64,000 nucleotides of DNA from Hexactinellida sp. DTS-2022. Lineage: Eukaryota > Porifera > Hexactinellida. Below the pieces are notes generated by a model that searched no databases, was not told the DNA's origin, and saw only the letters and a list, made by a program, of their open reading frames with translations. The stretch is taken from NCBI GenBank assembly GCA_028753945.1, contig JAPNXP010000003.1, positions 3,658,001-3,722,000 on the forward strand. Reading direction: 5' to 3'. The translations under genes were made by a program, and so were the position numbers. This document shows positions 1-15,000 of this stretch, one piece after another (within the stretch, counting starts at the first letter, position 1; each line of letters starts with the position of its first letter).

Positions 1-3000
1 TGGTAGAACAGCCAAATCAGAAATAGTTGTGGAGAGAATAGAGATATGAGTGTTATCTTGAAACTGGGCGGCTCGTATATTATTACCGTCCTGATTCAGA
101 TTGAGCATAACTAATGTCGCAATAGTCTGATTAGAAGCAGCTAGGTCTAGAAAGACCGAGTTTCCCCCGGTATTATTTTCCTGGAGATTGATAGCTCCCA
201 CATTAAGACTACTCACATCAACTGGTTCGTCAAAGTAAAGGCTAAGGAAGTCCGTATTTAAATCCAGGTCAAAACGATATAAACGTGGATTTGTTACATC
301 TTGCGAGATAACTTTCAGCTGTCGTTCTAAATTGTTATTCAAATCGTTTGGAAGAGGTAATACCTTATTTGGAGGAATTGCGAGGTCAGTGATTAAATTT
401 GCACGAAATGAAATGAAGCAATTTGAAAAACCAGAACAAAGTGAAGTACGAAATTTAATTTCATTGAAATCATTGGCAAGTAACTGAAGTGTTATATTGA
501 GACCATTAATACAAGATAAGTTTGGTGTACAATATCCGCCATTCAGAGAATAATAAGTTTGAGGATTTGAAAGAGTAACTTGGAGAGAATTTTGCAAAAA
601 GATTTCTTCAAAGTTTAGTGTCGTAATATCGACAGGTTCATTGAATCCTAGGGTGATTAAACCTGCATCAAGGTCAAACTTGTAAAAAGAAACGAGATAT
701 GGTGATGTACTATCCGGAATGAAGAACTTAACAAGCTTGCCACTAAAAATTTTCTGGATTGGATTACCAGTTGTATCAAAAAATCCAGTATCTAGAGTTA
801 GATATGTAGAATCGCTAACGGCAAGATTTGTAATATTTTTAAGGTTTAGTATATCAAATAATGATAAACGGATAGTTGCAACCCTAAAATCAAGACTGAA
901 TGTGATAATTTCAGCTTGAGTTAACTGATAAGTTTCGTTATTTTGGCTATTTTGCAATGCAATACCAGAAATGTTGATTAAATCGTTTCTAATAGGTTCA
1001 TCAAAATATAACGTAATATCGCCAAGATTCATATTCAAATCAAATTCTAAAAGTATAGGGCTAGTGGAGTCTGCTGTAAAGTTAGAAGCTTGAATGCCAT
1101 TTCCGCCTGTAACAGCAATTAAATCTTGATCGGCAATATCCTTAAACGCGTCAGCACGAATCGTAACAAAAGAGTTAGATAAATTAGTGAACAGTTGAGT
1201 TTGACGTTTGAGAGAAATTAAATCAGATCCACTTAAGTCAACATTAATATAATATCCCGAAGGACTACTGGTAGAACCACCTGTCAATTCAAATGTAATT
1301 GCAGCAGTAGAAGCATCTTGTAGAGTAATTGATGAAAATATAGCAGTAGTAGGATTAATAACATCAGTAAAAGAAAGCACCAAAAGGCCTAAGTTCATAT
1401 CAATGGAAAAAGCGTAGAGCCTAGCTGGGGAAGTGTCTGAAATTACTTCAGAAGCTTGGATAATAGAGAAAAGATTCCCTTGGTTTCGAGTATCCTGAAA
1501 AGAATCTGCAGATAATCTGAGGAATGTATTAGGAATACTCGTGCCAGTAGTTGTATCTGACTTCAGATCAATTACAGTCTGGTCGTTCAACAAGATATAG
1601 ACTATGGTATTTCCATCGACAACTGCATTTTCGTTCTGGTCAAAAAGATTTCCAGTAATTACGAGAGGCTCCGGAGTCAGACTGTTCGAGCTCTGTAAAC
1701 TAAGTTTAGTGACGTTAATATTAGTACTCAAAATTGCTTCTGAAAACGTTAAGCGAAGCGTGTTTGTGTTAAGATTGAGAATGAAGGAAGTTAACGTAGG
1801 TAAAATGAAATCAGGATTCACGTATCCAGCTTGCAGAGCATTGGAAGTAAGAATTGGTTCTATATCGTTTGGGGAAGGCTGAGCCACGTCCTGACTAGCA
1901 TTGGGAGATATTGCAAGGAAAGTATCAAGAGTGGTAGTTGCAAATGGCTTGGCTTTCAATAGATTAGCATCTGATTGTAAATTTAAAGTTATTGTTTGTG
2001 AGGTAAATAAAGTAGTTACAGTGGATAGTGATAATTGTATAAAGTCACTAATGTTCCTACTGGATTGTATAAAAAATCCGGTTATATCTACTGTCGATAC
2101 ATCAACAGGCTCACTAAAATTAAAGGTAATGGTGTTTAAGGTGAGATCGAGAGTAAAGGATGTAAGTTTGGGAGCAGTTACATCAGGAATAAAATATGAT
2201 AAGAGTCTTTTATCTGCACCGAAAAATGCATTTGGGAGTGGAACGATAGAATTTGATAAAGCTGAGAGATCAGTAATGAAATTATTATCAATTTGTGCCA
2301 CACAATTGCTCATTTCATTGCAAAGACTAGTCCTACGTTTGACTTCATTAAGGTCATAATCAATTAAGCCAAATGTAATTGATAATCCATCAGTACATGA
2401 AAGAGTGGCATTGCAGACAAACCCAGTTAATCTATAGAATGTATCAGTATTGCTTGTATCAATCAAAATATTAGTCTGCAAAACAAAAGCAGAAGCAAGG
2501 AATGAAGTTACGTCAACAGGCTCGCTAAAATTAAGGCTAATCAACCCTTGGTTGAGGTCAAAGCCACTGAAAGAAATTAGAGTGGGGGGCGTTTGGTCGT
2601 TAGTGTAGTTGGTTACCTGACTACCATTGATCTGTGCCTGAAGAGGATTGCCGGATTTATCTCTGACTGCATTTGTACCCAATAATATAAAAGTGGTTGT
2701 TTCGCTAACAGCAAGTGTTCTCTTAATCTGAAGCGAGTTTAGATCAGTTTCTAGTAGCTCGACAATTAATTGAGTGGAGAGAGATCGAGCAAATACACTA
2801 TCTAGCCCAGTCAAGGTGACATAAATTGCAGGAATATAGTTTTGACTTTGAATAGTAATTAGTGATGTATTCAAAGAGATAATATCAACTGGCTCATCGA
2901 ATATCAATGTGAGAACGCTGCTGTCCATGTCTAAATTAAATGAAACCAGAATAGGAGGAATACGATCTGGCCTAATTTGTTGAGCAGCTTTTCCATTTCC

Positions 3001-6000
3001 ATCATTAATGGCTACCACAGAGAGACCAGACGTATCAGTGAATGCATTGGATCTAAATGTGACGAACCCATTAGCGGGACTAGTAGCAAGATTTTGATTG
3101 TCTTTAAGGGCAATGATATCAGATAAGGTTAGGTTAAGGTAGAGTGTGAAATCATTTATACCAGAACTATCACCTCGAGATAGACGGACAAACTGTAAAG
3201 CTGACGGTCCATCCTGAAGAACAATAAAGTTAAACACAATTAAACTGCCATTAACCACATCAGTGAAGGAAAGGATTAATTGATTTGTGTTAAGATCTAA
3301 AATGAAGGAACTAAGTGTTGCAGGAGTAGTGTCAGGTATTATACTAGAAACAGCTTGAAATGCTTCAATATTTGGTCGGTCAGTTGAGTCAAATACTGTA
3401 GAATTTTGAATATACAAGTAAGTATTGCTTGTTAAAGTCCCAATGTCAGGATTACCTTTTATGGCTAGTAATGTAGTGGGATCTAAAGAAATAGTTATGA
3501 CAGAGTCTCCATTTTGCAAAGGCTGGCCAAAAATATTAGAGATTGTTCCTCCAAAAAGGGGTATATAAATTGTTGGATTTGTTGTGTCAGTAGATTGAAG
3601 TATAAATCTACTGATATTGGTTAAGGGTGCTTTCAACGGTTCGTTGAATGTGAATATAAGCTTGTCAGTGTTGAGATCAAGAATGAAGGAAGTTAAAATT
3701 GGGGGAGAAGTGTCCTGTGTTAGATTTCTTACTTGGTTAGCAGTCTCTGCTGATATTTCTTCAACTTTGTTGTTATTAGTATCACGTATAGCAGTTTGTT
3801 TCAGTGCTAAAAATGTGTCATTAATAGAAGTAGCAAAGCCTGATATCTTAAGAGGGCGAGCATCACCGCCTAGATTTAAAGTTATTAAGGAAGAAATGGT
3901 CAGAGAGATTGCGCTGGCAGAGGAGAGACTGAAGGAAGAGACATTCTGACTGGAATTAGAAGATCCCTGTAAAGTAATAGCATCTACACGGAGAGTGTTG
4001 GGATCCACAAATTCATCAAACTCTAAGTACAACTGATTAGAGTTGAGGTCCAAATCGAATGCCTTTAGTTTAGGATTAGTATTATCGGAAATGAAACTTT
4101 GTAAATTCCTTTCATTCAAGTTCGTAAAATCATTCGGAATTTCATTAACACTATTTGAAGGAACTGATAGATCAGAAATGAAATTAGAAGTAAATGTTGG
4201 TATACAAGTTTGTGAAGATACACAGAGACTTGCCCTTGATTTTATTTGGTTCAAATCATCTTCACTCAGTTTAAAAGTAAGCTTGGATCCAGGTCTACAC
4301 CCGAATGATGAAAGACAGAAACCCTGGTTGAGTTTTAAGTAGGAAGTAAATTCATTTATATCAACTGAAAATGAATTCTGTAAGGTGAACTCATTAAAAA
4401 AAATCGAATTAACATCAACCGGTTCATCAAAAGATAACGTAACAAAACCATCATTCATATCTACTCCAACGAATGACACAAGAGAGGGCGAAATTGAATC
4501 TCGAACATGATTATCAGCTTGAACGATTGGATTTAGAGTTTGGTTGGCTCCATTACTAATAGCTGCCATATCCAAAAATGCACCATCAAGGACTTGGAGG
4601 AAAGTGTTACCAGTACTAGTAGCTAAGCCTGCAGTGGATTTAATTCTTTCAATGTCAGAAGAGGAGTTCAGTGTAATCGTAAATAAAGTAAATTCGGTTG
4701 AAGAGAAAGATGAGATTGGTGTCGATAGAGTTACTACCTTAATTTGATTCAAAACGTCAGAGGAATTTACGAGTCGAAGAAGATTGAAAACGATAGAAGA
4801 TGGAGTGATAGGCTCATCAAAAGTAAGAATTAGTTCACTGCTATCCATGTCTAAGGAGAAATTAGTTAAGAGCGGGGCCGTGCGATCAGGAATAAAAGGG
4901 TTTACTTGTAATGCTGCGCTATCTTGAATAGCAATTATGCTCCTGCCGGCAGTGTCCTGTATTGAGAGTTCAGTCAGTACCAAAAATGTATTATCGTCAG
5001 AAGTAGCAAGTCCAGAAGTGCTCTTCAGACGAATAACATCATTTCGTTCGAGTTGAATAACGATAACATATCCACTCGGCGATATAACATTACCATTAGT
5101 AAGCGTCACACGAAGTGCTCCCTGTTGTTTTTCCTGAATAGTTATTCCTGTAAATACAATACTTGCATTGTCTACAACATCATTAAATGTAATAATAAGC
5201 CGATCTGTATTTAAGTCCAAAACGAATGATTCTGCACTAGCTCTTGAATCATCTGGAATTATAATTGATGCTGATATATTACTGGCAACGTTGGGTAAAC
5301 CAATAAGGTCTTCAAAAGCTGCGTTTTCATACTGAAGAAATGTATTATTTTGAAATAATCCAAAATCAGGATTGGTTTTCAGAGAAAGGGCTGGTTCTTG
5401 TGATAGGTTGATATAGACTATTTGAACGTCATTGGTGATGGGTTGCCCAGTTGAATCTGCAAGAGTACCAGTAGGTATGATAGCAAAACTGGGAGAAGTG
5501 CTAGATTCCTGCAACCTAAAACGGGTAAGGTTAAGCTGAGCACCTTTTATCCTCTCATTGAATATTAGTTTCAGTTGGTTGAGATCAAGGTTCAGGTCAA
5601 AGGACTGTAATAATGGTGGGTTAAAATCTGTTGTAAAATTTGAGACTTTAATAGCATTTGTGGTTAGTATTGCAATTAGTGGGTTAGGGGATAAAGCTAC
5701 ATCGAACACAGTACTACCCTGAATCGTAAGATAAGTGTTATCTACCGAATTCGCGAAATTAGATGCTTTGATAATAGGAGCATCTGCATTGAGGTCAAAT
5801 ATGAAAATCTTTGCAATAGTCCCTCTTGTAGTTGTAGCAGATAATGTAAAATAATCCCCACCAGTAGCTGATGATTGAAGAACTATGTTAGATATTTCTA
5901 TTGAAGAAACATCTACAGGTTCACTGAAAGTGAGGCTAAGTGTGTCTTCAACTAGGTTGAGGTCGAAAAAATCGAGACTAGGGTTACTGGTGTCAGATAA

Positions 6001-9000
6001 GAACTCTTGTAATAAACGTGGATTAAGATTTGTCCGTCCATTCGGAACTGCGATTAAGTAGTTAGGATCACTAGCCATATCTGTGACAAATGAACTATCA
6101 AACACTGGGACACAGTTAGTTCTCACTGTACAAACTCCTAACCTCTCTTTAATATTGCTGAGATCATCAGGATCGAGAGTAAAGATAAGAATTGTACTAT
6201 CAACACATCCAATTGCAGGTGTACATATAACATTATTCTGAAGAGTATAGAAAGTAGAGAGTTCTGTGTAATTGTTATAAAAATCATCTTGCAGAGTAAA
6301 CGCCGATGTAGATATGCTAGACACTAAGATTGGCTCATCAAATTCTAATTGAATAATTCCAATATCAATATTTATACGTATGAAAGAAGTGAGTTTGGGA
6401 CCAGTAATATCAGCAATAAACAAGCCTATTCCTGTGCTAGCTTGAGTATTAGGATTACCACCAACATCCAACACAGTACTGACTTGCAATGATAAGTATG
6501 TATTGTGTTGTGAGTTAGCTAGGTATTTATCAGATTTGATTCTATTTAGATCGTCTGATGTTAGCGTGATAGCGATAATGGTATTTTTAGTGTAAAAGCT
6601 GATACTATAATTTCCAGTGAGATTTAGATATGGGCTGTTGACTGATGTCATATTTTTTATGCTTATGTTAGTGACGTTAACTGAATTATGACTCAATGGC
6701 TCATCAAATGTAAGTATGAGCATACCATTATTCAAATTGAGTGTGAAGTTAACGAAGGTGGGGGCGGTTTGGTCGGTAAAGAATTCAGAAGCTCTCAGTC
6801 CATATCCATCTGCTATCTGAAAGATATTTAAATTGGAAATATCTGAAAAAGCATCTGCTCTGATAATTAGATACGTAGTTTCAACAGAGGTTGCAACAGT
6901 AGGAGAATTCTTAAGTGATATTATATCATCACTGGATAATTGTAAAGTTATAGACAATGCTGATGATATTATAACAGAGCCCTCAATCAAAGGAACTTGG
7001 GAGTTTGCTAACGCTGCATCCTGAAGAGAGATAGAACTAACTATAGCTGAAGAGGGGTCGATAACGTCAGAGAAATTAAGTTGTAAAAGACCTAGATTGA
7101 GGTCTAGGGAAAAACTTGTAACTTGAGTCATTGTTTGGTCAGAAATAACTTGACTGGATCTGATCTGGTGATTAACATTGATTTGACTATTCATGTCAAC
7201 AAAAGCTCCAATTGCAATAATAAGGAAGGTATTTTCTACTCTTGTACCAATGTAACTGTTTGATTTGATACTTGAAAAGGTAGCTTGATCAATAAGCAAA
7301 CCAACAGACAATAAACCGTTTCTGAGTTCAGTTTGATTAGTTGATAACAGAGTCCCAGTAAGAGGTAGATAAATATTCGGACTCTGACTATCAATATCTC
7401 CAATGAGAAACCTAGATAAATTTAATGCAGGTGCTTTGATAGGTTCATTAAAATGAATTGTCAACTTGTTGTTATTTAAGTCAAGAACAAAGTCGATTGC
7501 TTGGGGAGGAGTTGTGTCAGGTATAACTTCACTAACCTGTATTGCTTCATTGGAAGGGATAGCTTGAACGAAATTACGACCCGAAGACAGATCAAACGTT
7601 GTGAAGGATTGGAGATACAAATAAGTATTTGAGACATTAGTAGCAAAGTCAGCCGCTTTTAGGAAATTCGCATCCTCATTCAATAAAATAGTAGCAATTA
7701 AACCTTGGGTTCCAAATGTGGTAGAAGAACTAAGGGTAAAGCGGTCTCCGCTAACTTGAGAGGATTGCAGAGTAACTCCAGTAATATTGATATACTTTAG
7801 GCTGACAGGTTCGTTAAAGGTCAAAATTAAGAGGTTGCCATCAAGATCAAGGACAAAATAATCTAAAGTAGGCTTGATTATATCATTGATAAAATTATGT
7901 AATAATCTGGCATCTAAATCAGCTTCAGCATTGGGTATTTCGTATATTTGATTTCCTGACATATCCTGAATAAATAACGATTCGATTTGAGGGACACAGT
8001 CAGTGGTAAAAGTACAAATAAATTGGTTAAGTTTAATCGCATTCAGATCATCAAGTTTGAGGTATATCGTGATAATGAATCCGTTCATGCAGTCATAAGT
8101 TTTATTGCATATGCCAAGGCTAAGTTGGTACGAGCGGAGAGGCAATAATGATGGTTGAACATAGAAATCTTGTTGGAGAATTAATCCAGCAAAGTTTATA
8201 CTACTAGTGTTAACTGGCTCATTAAATTGCAGCTCAAGGCGTCCTTGGTTATTATCATAAATATTAAAAGAGCTAAGAAAAGGAGAAGTGACGTCAGGGA
8301 AGAACTGAGCAGCTCTCAATCCAATAGTTTCACCAACAATTTCGTTGTTAGATACATCTGATATAGAACCATTGTCAAATGTCAAAAATGTATTCTGTTC
8401 ACTCCTAGCGAGGCTTTCCTTCAGTTTAATGAAATTTACATCTAAAGAGTTCAGCTTAATAGTAACCTCAGTTAATATACTATTAGCAGTCAAATCAATG
8501 CTAGCCTGCAGACGTATAAATTGAGTGGGAGAATTGTTTGCGTTCTGAATTACAAACCCTGTTGTATCCACTGTTGATATGCCAATTGGTTCATCAAATG
8601 TCAATATAAGAGTTTCGCGATCCAAATCAAGAGTAAAATTGAGGAGAGTGGGAGGAGTCTCATCAGGTTGTAGAACACTGGCTTGTAAAGTAATGGGATT
8701 AACATTGAGAGATGATACATCTGTAAATGCTAAATCTTGTACATCGAGAAAGGTGTTTTCAACTCTAGTCGCGAGGTTTAGCATACTCTTGATAGAGATT
8801 AAATCGCTGTCGCCAATTTGGAATGCAATTAGAAATCCGTTAGCATTCATCACTGTGCCTTCTTGCAACATAACATATTCAGATGTGAAAGCTAATGTAC
8901 TTGAATTTTGAAAACGCAAACCAGTAAATGTTATAAGGGAAGCATTAATTACATCATCAAAGGTAAGATATGCTCTCCCAAAGTTCATATTCAGGGTAAA

Positions 9001-12000
9001 TCCAACCAAATTAGGAGGAGTTGTGTCTAGAATAACGTCTGTAGCTTTAGTCGTATGTGGTATATTTACCAAGTCATTTCTATCTTGAATCGCAGCATAT
9101 TCCAAATAAAGAAAGGTTTTATTCACAACTGTGCCGATGACGTTTCCCTTTATGCTAATCAAAGCATCAGTGGATAGATTGATACAAATTAGAGAGATTT
9201 CCCCTGTTATGGGTTGGCCATTAAGACCCACTAAATCTCCAGTCAATGGGACATAGAGATATGGGATTGAAGCATTATGTGTGAGGATGAAGCGGGTGAG
9301 GTTAAGAACAGTCACTGAAGTGAATATAAGTTCACTGAATGTTATACAAACCTTACCAGAATTCAGGTCTAGTGTGAATGTCTGCACTATAGGTGGGGTT
9401 GTGTCGTTTAAATAACTACGTACCCGCAGGGCATTTGAGCTAGAAATAGGTTCAATAAGGTTTCCAGATACATCCTGAATAGTAGTGCTCGGTAAATATA
9501 AGAAAGTGTTGTCACGTGAAGTTGCGAAAGGTGCACTCTTAATCCTTCTGGCATCAGATAACAGGTCCAATGTAATAATATCAGCCCGAGATTCTCTTTC
9601 AATTGCATCATTCAGTGTAACTATAGGACCGTTTGTGCTGGAAGCCTGTAAAGTGATCAATCGAACGTCAATTAAATTACCTGCAACAACTTCATCAAAT
9701 ACAAGAGTGAGTGTATCATTCAACAGGTCCAAATCAAAATCTACAAGTTTGGGTGATGTGGAGTCTGGGACAAAGGTAGCTAATAATCTTTCACTAAGAA
9801 ATTCATTGGCATTTGGTAGTGGTTGTAAAGGATTTGCGGGTGTTGCTAAATCATATATGAAATTGTTTCCAATTACTGGTGCACAATTAGTAGTAGCCTC
9901 ACACAGGCCATCGACCTGCTTGATTTTGTTAACATCCTCCCGGGTCATTTGAAATGTGACTCTCTGACCATTTACACAGCCATAACTAGCATTGCATATG
10001 CCGTTACTAAGGGCAACAAAATTAACACCACCAGCGTCAATTGAAAAATCTTCTTGAAAGGTAATATTATTGAAGTTAATCGTGGATACATCAACAGGTT
10101 CGTCAAAACTGAAAGTAAATTCTCCACTGTTTAAGTCAAATTGGAGAAAAGTAACTACAGAGGGTTTATTGGAGTCTCTAGTATAAGATCCAATCTTTTC
10201 ACCATCTAAGTTCGGGGAAATGGGAATACCAGCAACATCTGAAACGAGATTGGCAGAGTAAGATATGAACGAATTAGACAGTCTAGTAGCGAGGGAAACC
10301 TGGATCTTGATATCATTCAAATCTGGGTAGGTAAGTTCAATATAAATCTTTGTAAAGCTGGAGTCACTCGTTATACTCCTTGCTCCAGTCAATGTAGTAT
10401 TTTCCAAGCTAGGAGTCAAGTCGTTTTGAACTGTTAGAGCATCAAACAAAACAGAAGAAGTGTTAACAGGCTCATTGTAAGTTAAAGAAATAATCCCATA
10501 GTTCATATCAAGCGAACTGTCAATTAATTCAGGAGGAGTGGAATCAGGAGTGAAATTAGATGCTTGAATCGCTTGGAAGATTGGAGGCACCGATAAACCA
10601 TTCGTGTCTTTTATCGCTTCATTACCAATTGAAATATAAGTCGTATCGATGTTAGTTGCAATTGAATACTCATTCTTCAAATTAATTAGATCTTCCAATG
10701 AAAGATAGATTTCCACCTCTAAAGCATTACCAGTTATATTACCATTAGAAAGTTTGATAATATTAGTTGGAAGGACATCATTCTGAATCAACAGTTCTGA
10801 AAACTTAATCGAAGAAAATGCAATAGCATCAGTAAATAAAAGCGAGAGAATTCCTTCATTCATATCCAGAGAAAACTGAGATAATTCGGCAGGTGTAGAA
10901 TCAGAGAATATCTCGTTTACTTGCTGGATGGTCAATTCATTCGGGAGATTCACCATATCTTGGAAACTAAATTCTGTTACAAGGAGGAATGTGTTTGTTA
11001 CCTGAGTACCAATGTTCACATTGGATTTTATATCAGAAATTAAAGAATTATTAAATGTTAAAACAAATTCTTGTATCCCATCGGAAATAGGAAGTCCAGA
11101 GGATGTAGATAATTTACCAATAAGAGGGAATGAATAAGTAGAATTATTAGAGGAATTGTCCTGCAAGTATAACCTGTCTAGTGAAAGGGTAGTAAGTGCC
11201 CGAATAGGTTCATTTAAGGTCAAAATCAGTTGATTTGTATTCAAATCGAGATCAAAACTTTGTAGTCGAGGTCGAGTAGTGTCATTTATGAAGTTTAAGG
11301 CTTGAAGAGCATCGGTGGACAAAATACCAGTAACTTGATTTCTAGAAACGTCTCGAATGGTTGACTCTTGAATAGATAGAAAAGTATCAAATCTAGACAA
11401 TGCAAATGAAGCGGTTTTTAAAGAATTTCCATCTTCATTCAGATCTAGTTCTAATATACGTGAAAATGCAGTAGATTTAGGCGTAGCATCAATTAGTGTA
11501 ATATTGGGTACAGCTGTTCTACTTGCGTGTATAGCTATACCTCCAACAGTTAGACTAGAAACATCAATCGGTTCATCAAATGTAAGTGATAGTAAAGAAT
11601 TATCCAAATCTAGAACATATGCCAGTAAATTGGGAGGTGTTGTGTCAGATACAATTGATATAAGTGTATTTCCAAATCCAACTGTAATGGATAACCCAAT
11701 CATGTCCCTTATGAAAGAGGGAGTGTTTGTGAGAAAACAATTCACAGGTGAAGTACACAGTGATTGCCTTTGTTTAATTTGGTTAAGGTCATCAACACTT
11801 AGAACAAAGGAGATTTGAACACCATTAACACAGCCGAAGCTGGCGTTGCACACAGAAGTCTGTAGAACGTATTCTTCAGTGGGATTAGTTAAGGTGTTAA
11901 GAAATGAGAGAGAGGATAACGATACATTGCTGGCATCTACTGGTTCATCAAAATTCAAAATGAATGTCCCAGAATTTAAGTCGAGTGATGAAAACAGAAT

Positions 12001-15000
12001 AAAGTTGGGGGGAGTTGAATCGGGAATTAATTTATTAGCGATTTGGCCAATTGTTAATGCAATAATCGGATTGGGTGGAACAGACCTATCAGAGACTGAG
12101 TTTGAACTAAACACTAGAAACGTATCATTAATAGTGGTACCTAATCTAACATTCAGTTTAATTGTATCTAGATCAGAATTTAGTAAGTTAATTTCAAAAA
12201 TGGTACGATTGGGGTATAGAGGAAAGGATGGAGAGGGGTAAGACAATGGAACTGAAAAAGTGGAATTTATTTCTAAATTTTGCAAACTAAATGAGGCACC
12301 ATTAGGACCTAAATCAGAAATAGGCTCGTTGAATGTCAAAATCAGTGAACCAGAATTTATATCAAGAACAAAAGCCAGTAGAGCCGGCGCAGTATCATCC
12401 CTGGTGTAATTTATAACTTGTAATGCATTACCATCTGTGATTGCAATTACATCCAAACCTGTAGCATCATTCAATGAGTCAGCTGACATAATAACATAAG
12501 TATTTTGGCGATCTGTCCCTACATCATTGTTCAACTTGATGTTAGTGATATCTGCCTGATTGAGAGAGAAAGCGAACTCAAAACCACTCGCACTGAGATC
12601 ACTACCACCTGTTAGGGGAATCTTTTGAATACCATTAGGCGAATCTTGTATTGTAAAAGAAGAGAATTGAACAGATTCTGAGATAACAACATCATTAAAA
12701 ACGAAAGTAATCCGTGCTACATCCAAATCCAAATTGTAAGAAACTAATTCTGAGCGAGTAACATCAGGATCTATTGATGATACTTGAGTTACTCCAACTG
12801 TATTGGGGAGTTCAGTCATGTCAATGATAGCACTGTAGTTTAGACGTAGAAATGTATTACTCTGCAGCGTTCCAATGTTAGTTTTAGTCTTGATAAATTC
12901 GATAACATTTCTTGATAAATCGACTCGTGTTGAGTCAACTCCATCTCCAATTCGATTTCCATCCTCATCCACAAATGAACTTCCTGATAGAGAAATTGAA
13001 AGAAGTGACCCTGAAATATTAGAGCTATTCTGTAAGTAGAAAAAACTAGACTGAGCCTCGCTAGCTCTGATTGCTTCTGAAAAAGTGACCGAAAGTTTAT
13101 TACTATCGAGATCTAAATTAAAAGATGTGACTTGGGGTCTGATATCATCAGTAATAACATCAAATGCTTGGAGAGCGTTAGTGTTAGCAATAGCAATCAC
13201 AGGGTTAGTAACAATAGCTACATCAGTGATAGCTCCTGAGGATAAAAATAAGAAGGTGTTATTGGGACTGTTGAATCCAGACGCTCTTAAAGTGCGAGCT
13301 ATATTATTTAGTTGTATTCTGATACTTATTGCCCTGGTATCTGTGGTGGTAGCTCCAATCAGAATAACCTGTACAGTAGAGCTATCAGAAGCATTGTTCT
13401 GGAGTGTAATGAGAGATGGGTTAAGTAAGAGCCCACTCACAGGTTCATCAAATGCCAGTAGCAACTCATCAGTTCTGAGATCAAGTGTAAAGTTAAGTAA
13501 ATTTGGGGATGTAGTATCATCAATATAAGTCTGTAAAAGTCTTTCACTCAAAAGCGACCTTGCATTTAGAACTGGGTTAATAGGATTTGGTACAGTACTT
13601 CTATCCGATATAAATTGAGATTCAATAGCAGGGACACAGTTAGTACTCTCTTCACATAGTCCCTCTCTCAGTTTTATCTGGTTCAAATCCTCAAGAGAGA
13701 GTTTTGAAGTTACCTGTAGTGTTGGTGTGGCTATAGTAGGAAGTACTGAGCCCAAAGTGAGATTATAGAAATTCGCTGAGATGGACCTGTTAGTTGCGAA
13801 GTCATTCTGGAAACTAAGAGAAGTAAACACAACTTCACTCTCAATCACAGGCTCATTGAAATTGAGAGTAAATATTCCTGCATCTAAATCAAAAAGAACA
13901 AAGTTCTGTAAGAGAGGGGAAGTAATATCAGGGCCAAGGTTTTCTGCTTCGATATTATTTTCAACAATCCCATTATTGGCAGTATCCTGAAATGTACCAT
14001 CTAGGAAGTATATTAATGTATTATTAGTTAGGGTAGCCAGAGAGCGGATCTCTTTCAGCTCATTAATATCACTTATGTCGAGACCAAGAGTCAAGACTCT
14101 CTGAGTACCATTAATAAATGTGGAATCTATACCCGTGAGAGTAACGTTAGACACAGGAGAAATTGATGAATTCTGTATAGTCAACTGTGAGAAAATGATG
14201 GCACTTAACTTAACTGGCTCATCAAATGTAAGATACAGATCGTTACTGTCCATGTCCAATATAAATGATAGTAGTATAGGGGGTGTGGTGTCTTGTAATA
14301 CGTAAGTCGCTTGTAGAGCTGCGCGAATGCTAATCTGCGTGACCTGAACTCCTAATGTATCCAAGAATGAATCAGGAAACAAACTAATGTACGTGTTGTT
14401 GATAAATTCTGCTAGAGCAGGAGCTCCTTTGAGGAACGTTATGTCATCGAAATCAAGCGTGATATTAATAGTGAGGCTACTAAGTGGAGAGGAAATTCCT
14501 CCTGTCAGTTGTCTGTCTCGGGTAGAAGACAAAGCATCATTTTGAATTATAATTGAGGAAAACAGTACTGAGCTAGAATTTATGACATCATCAAATGTCA
14601 GCAACAGCTCTCCTGTGTTCATGTCAAGAGTGAAAAATAGCAAGCTAGGTGGAGTGGTATCATATATAAAAGTTACTGTGTTTATTGTGAACTCAAAATT
14701 GTATAGATCGTTTCTATCTTGGAATGCTCCATAGAGAGCATGCACAATTGTATTATTCGTAGAATTACCAATAGTGTCGTCACGCTTGATGCGACTGATA
14801 GAATTTTCATCCAACAGTAGAGTGATGGTTGTGGTTTCAGAAGTTCTCGTGAAAGGACCGCCGGGTATGGACCCCCCTAGGGTGATATTCACATTAGCAC
14901 TATTAGAGTTCAACAAGAATAGGTTTGTCACCGGTATGAGAGAGTTTACAAGGATACGTTCTGAAAAGGACAGATAAAGTAAGTTTGCATCTAGGTCCAA

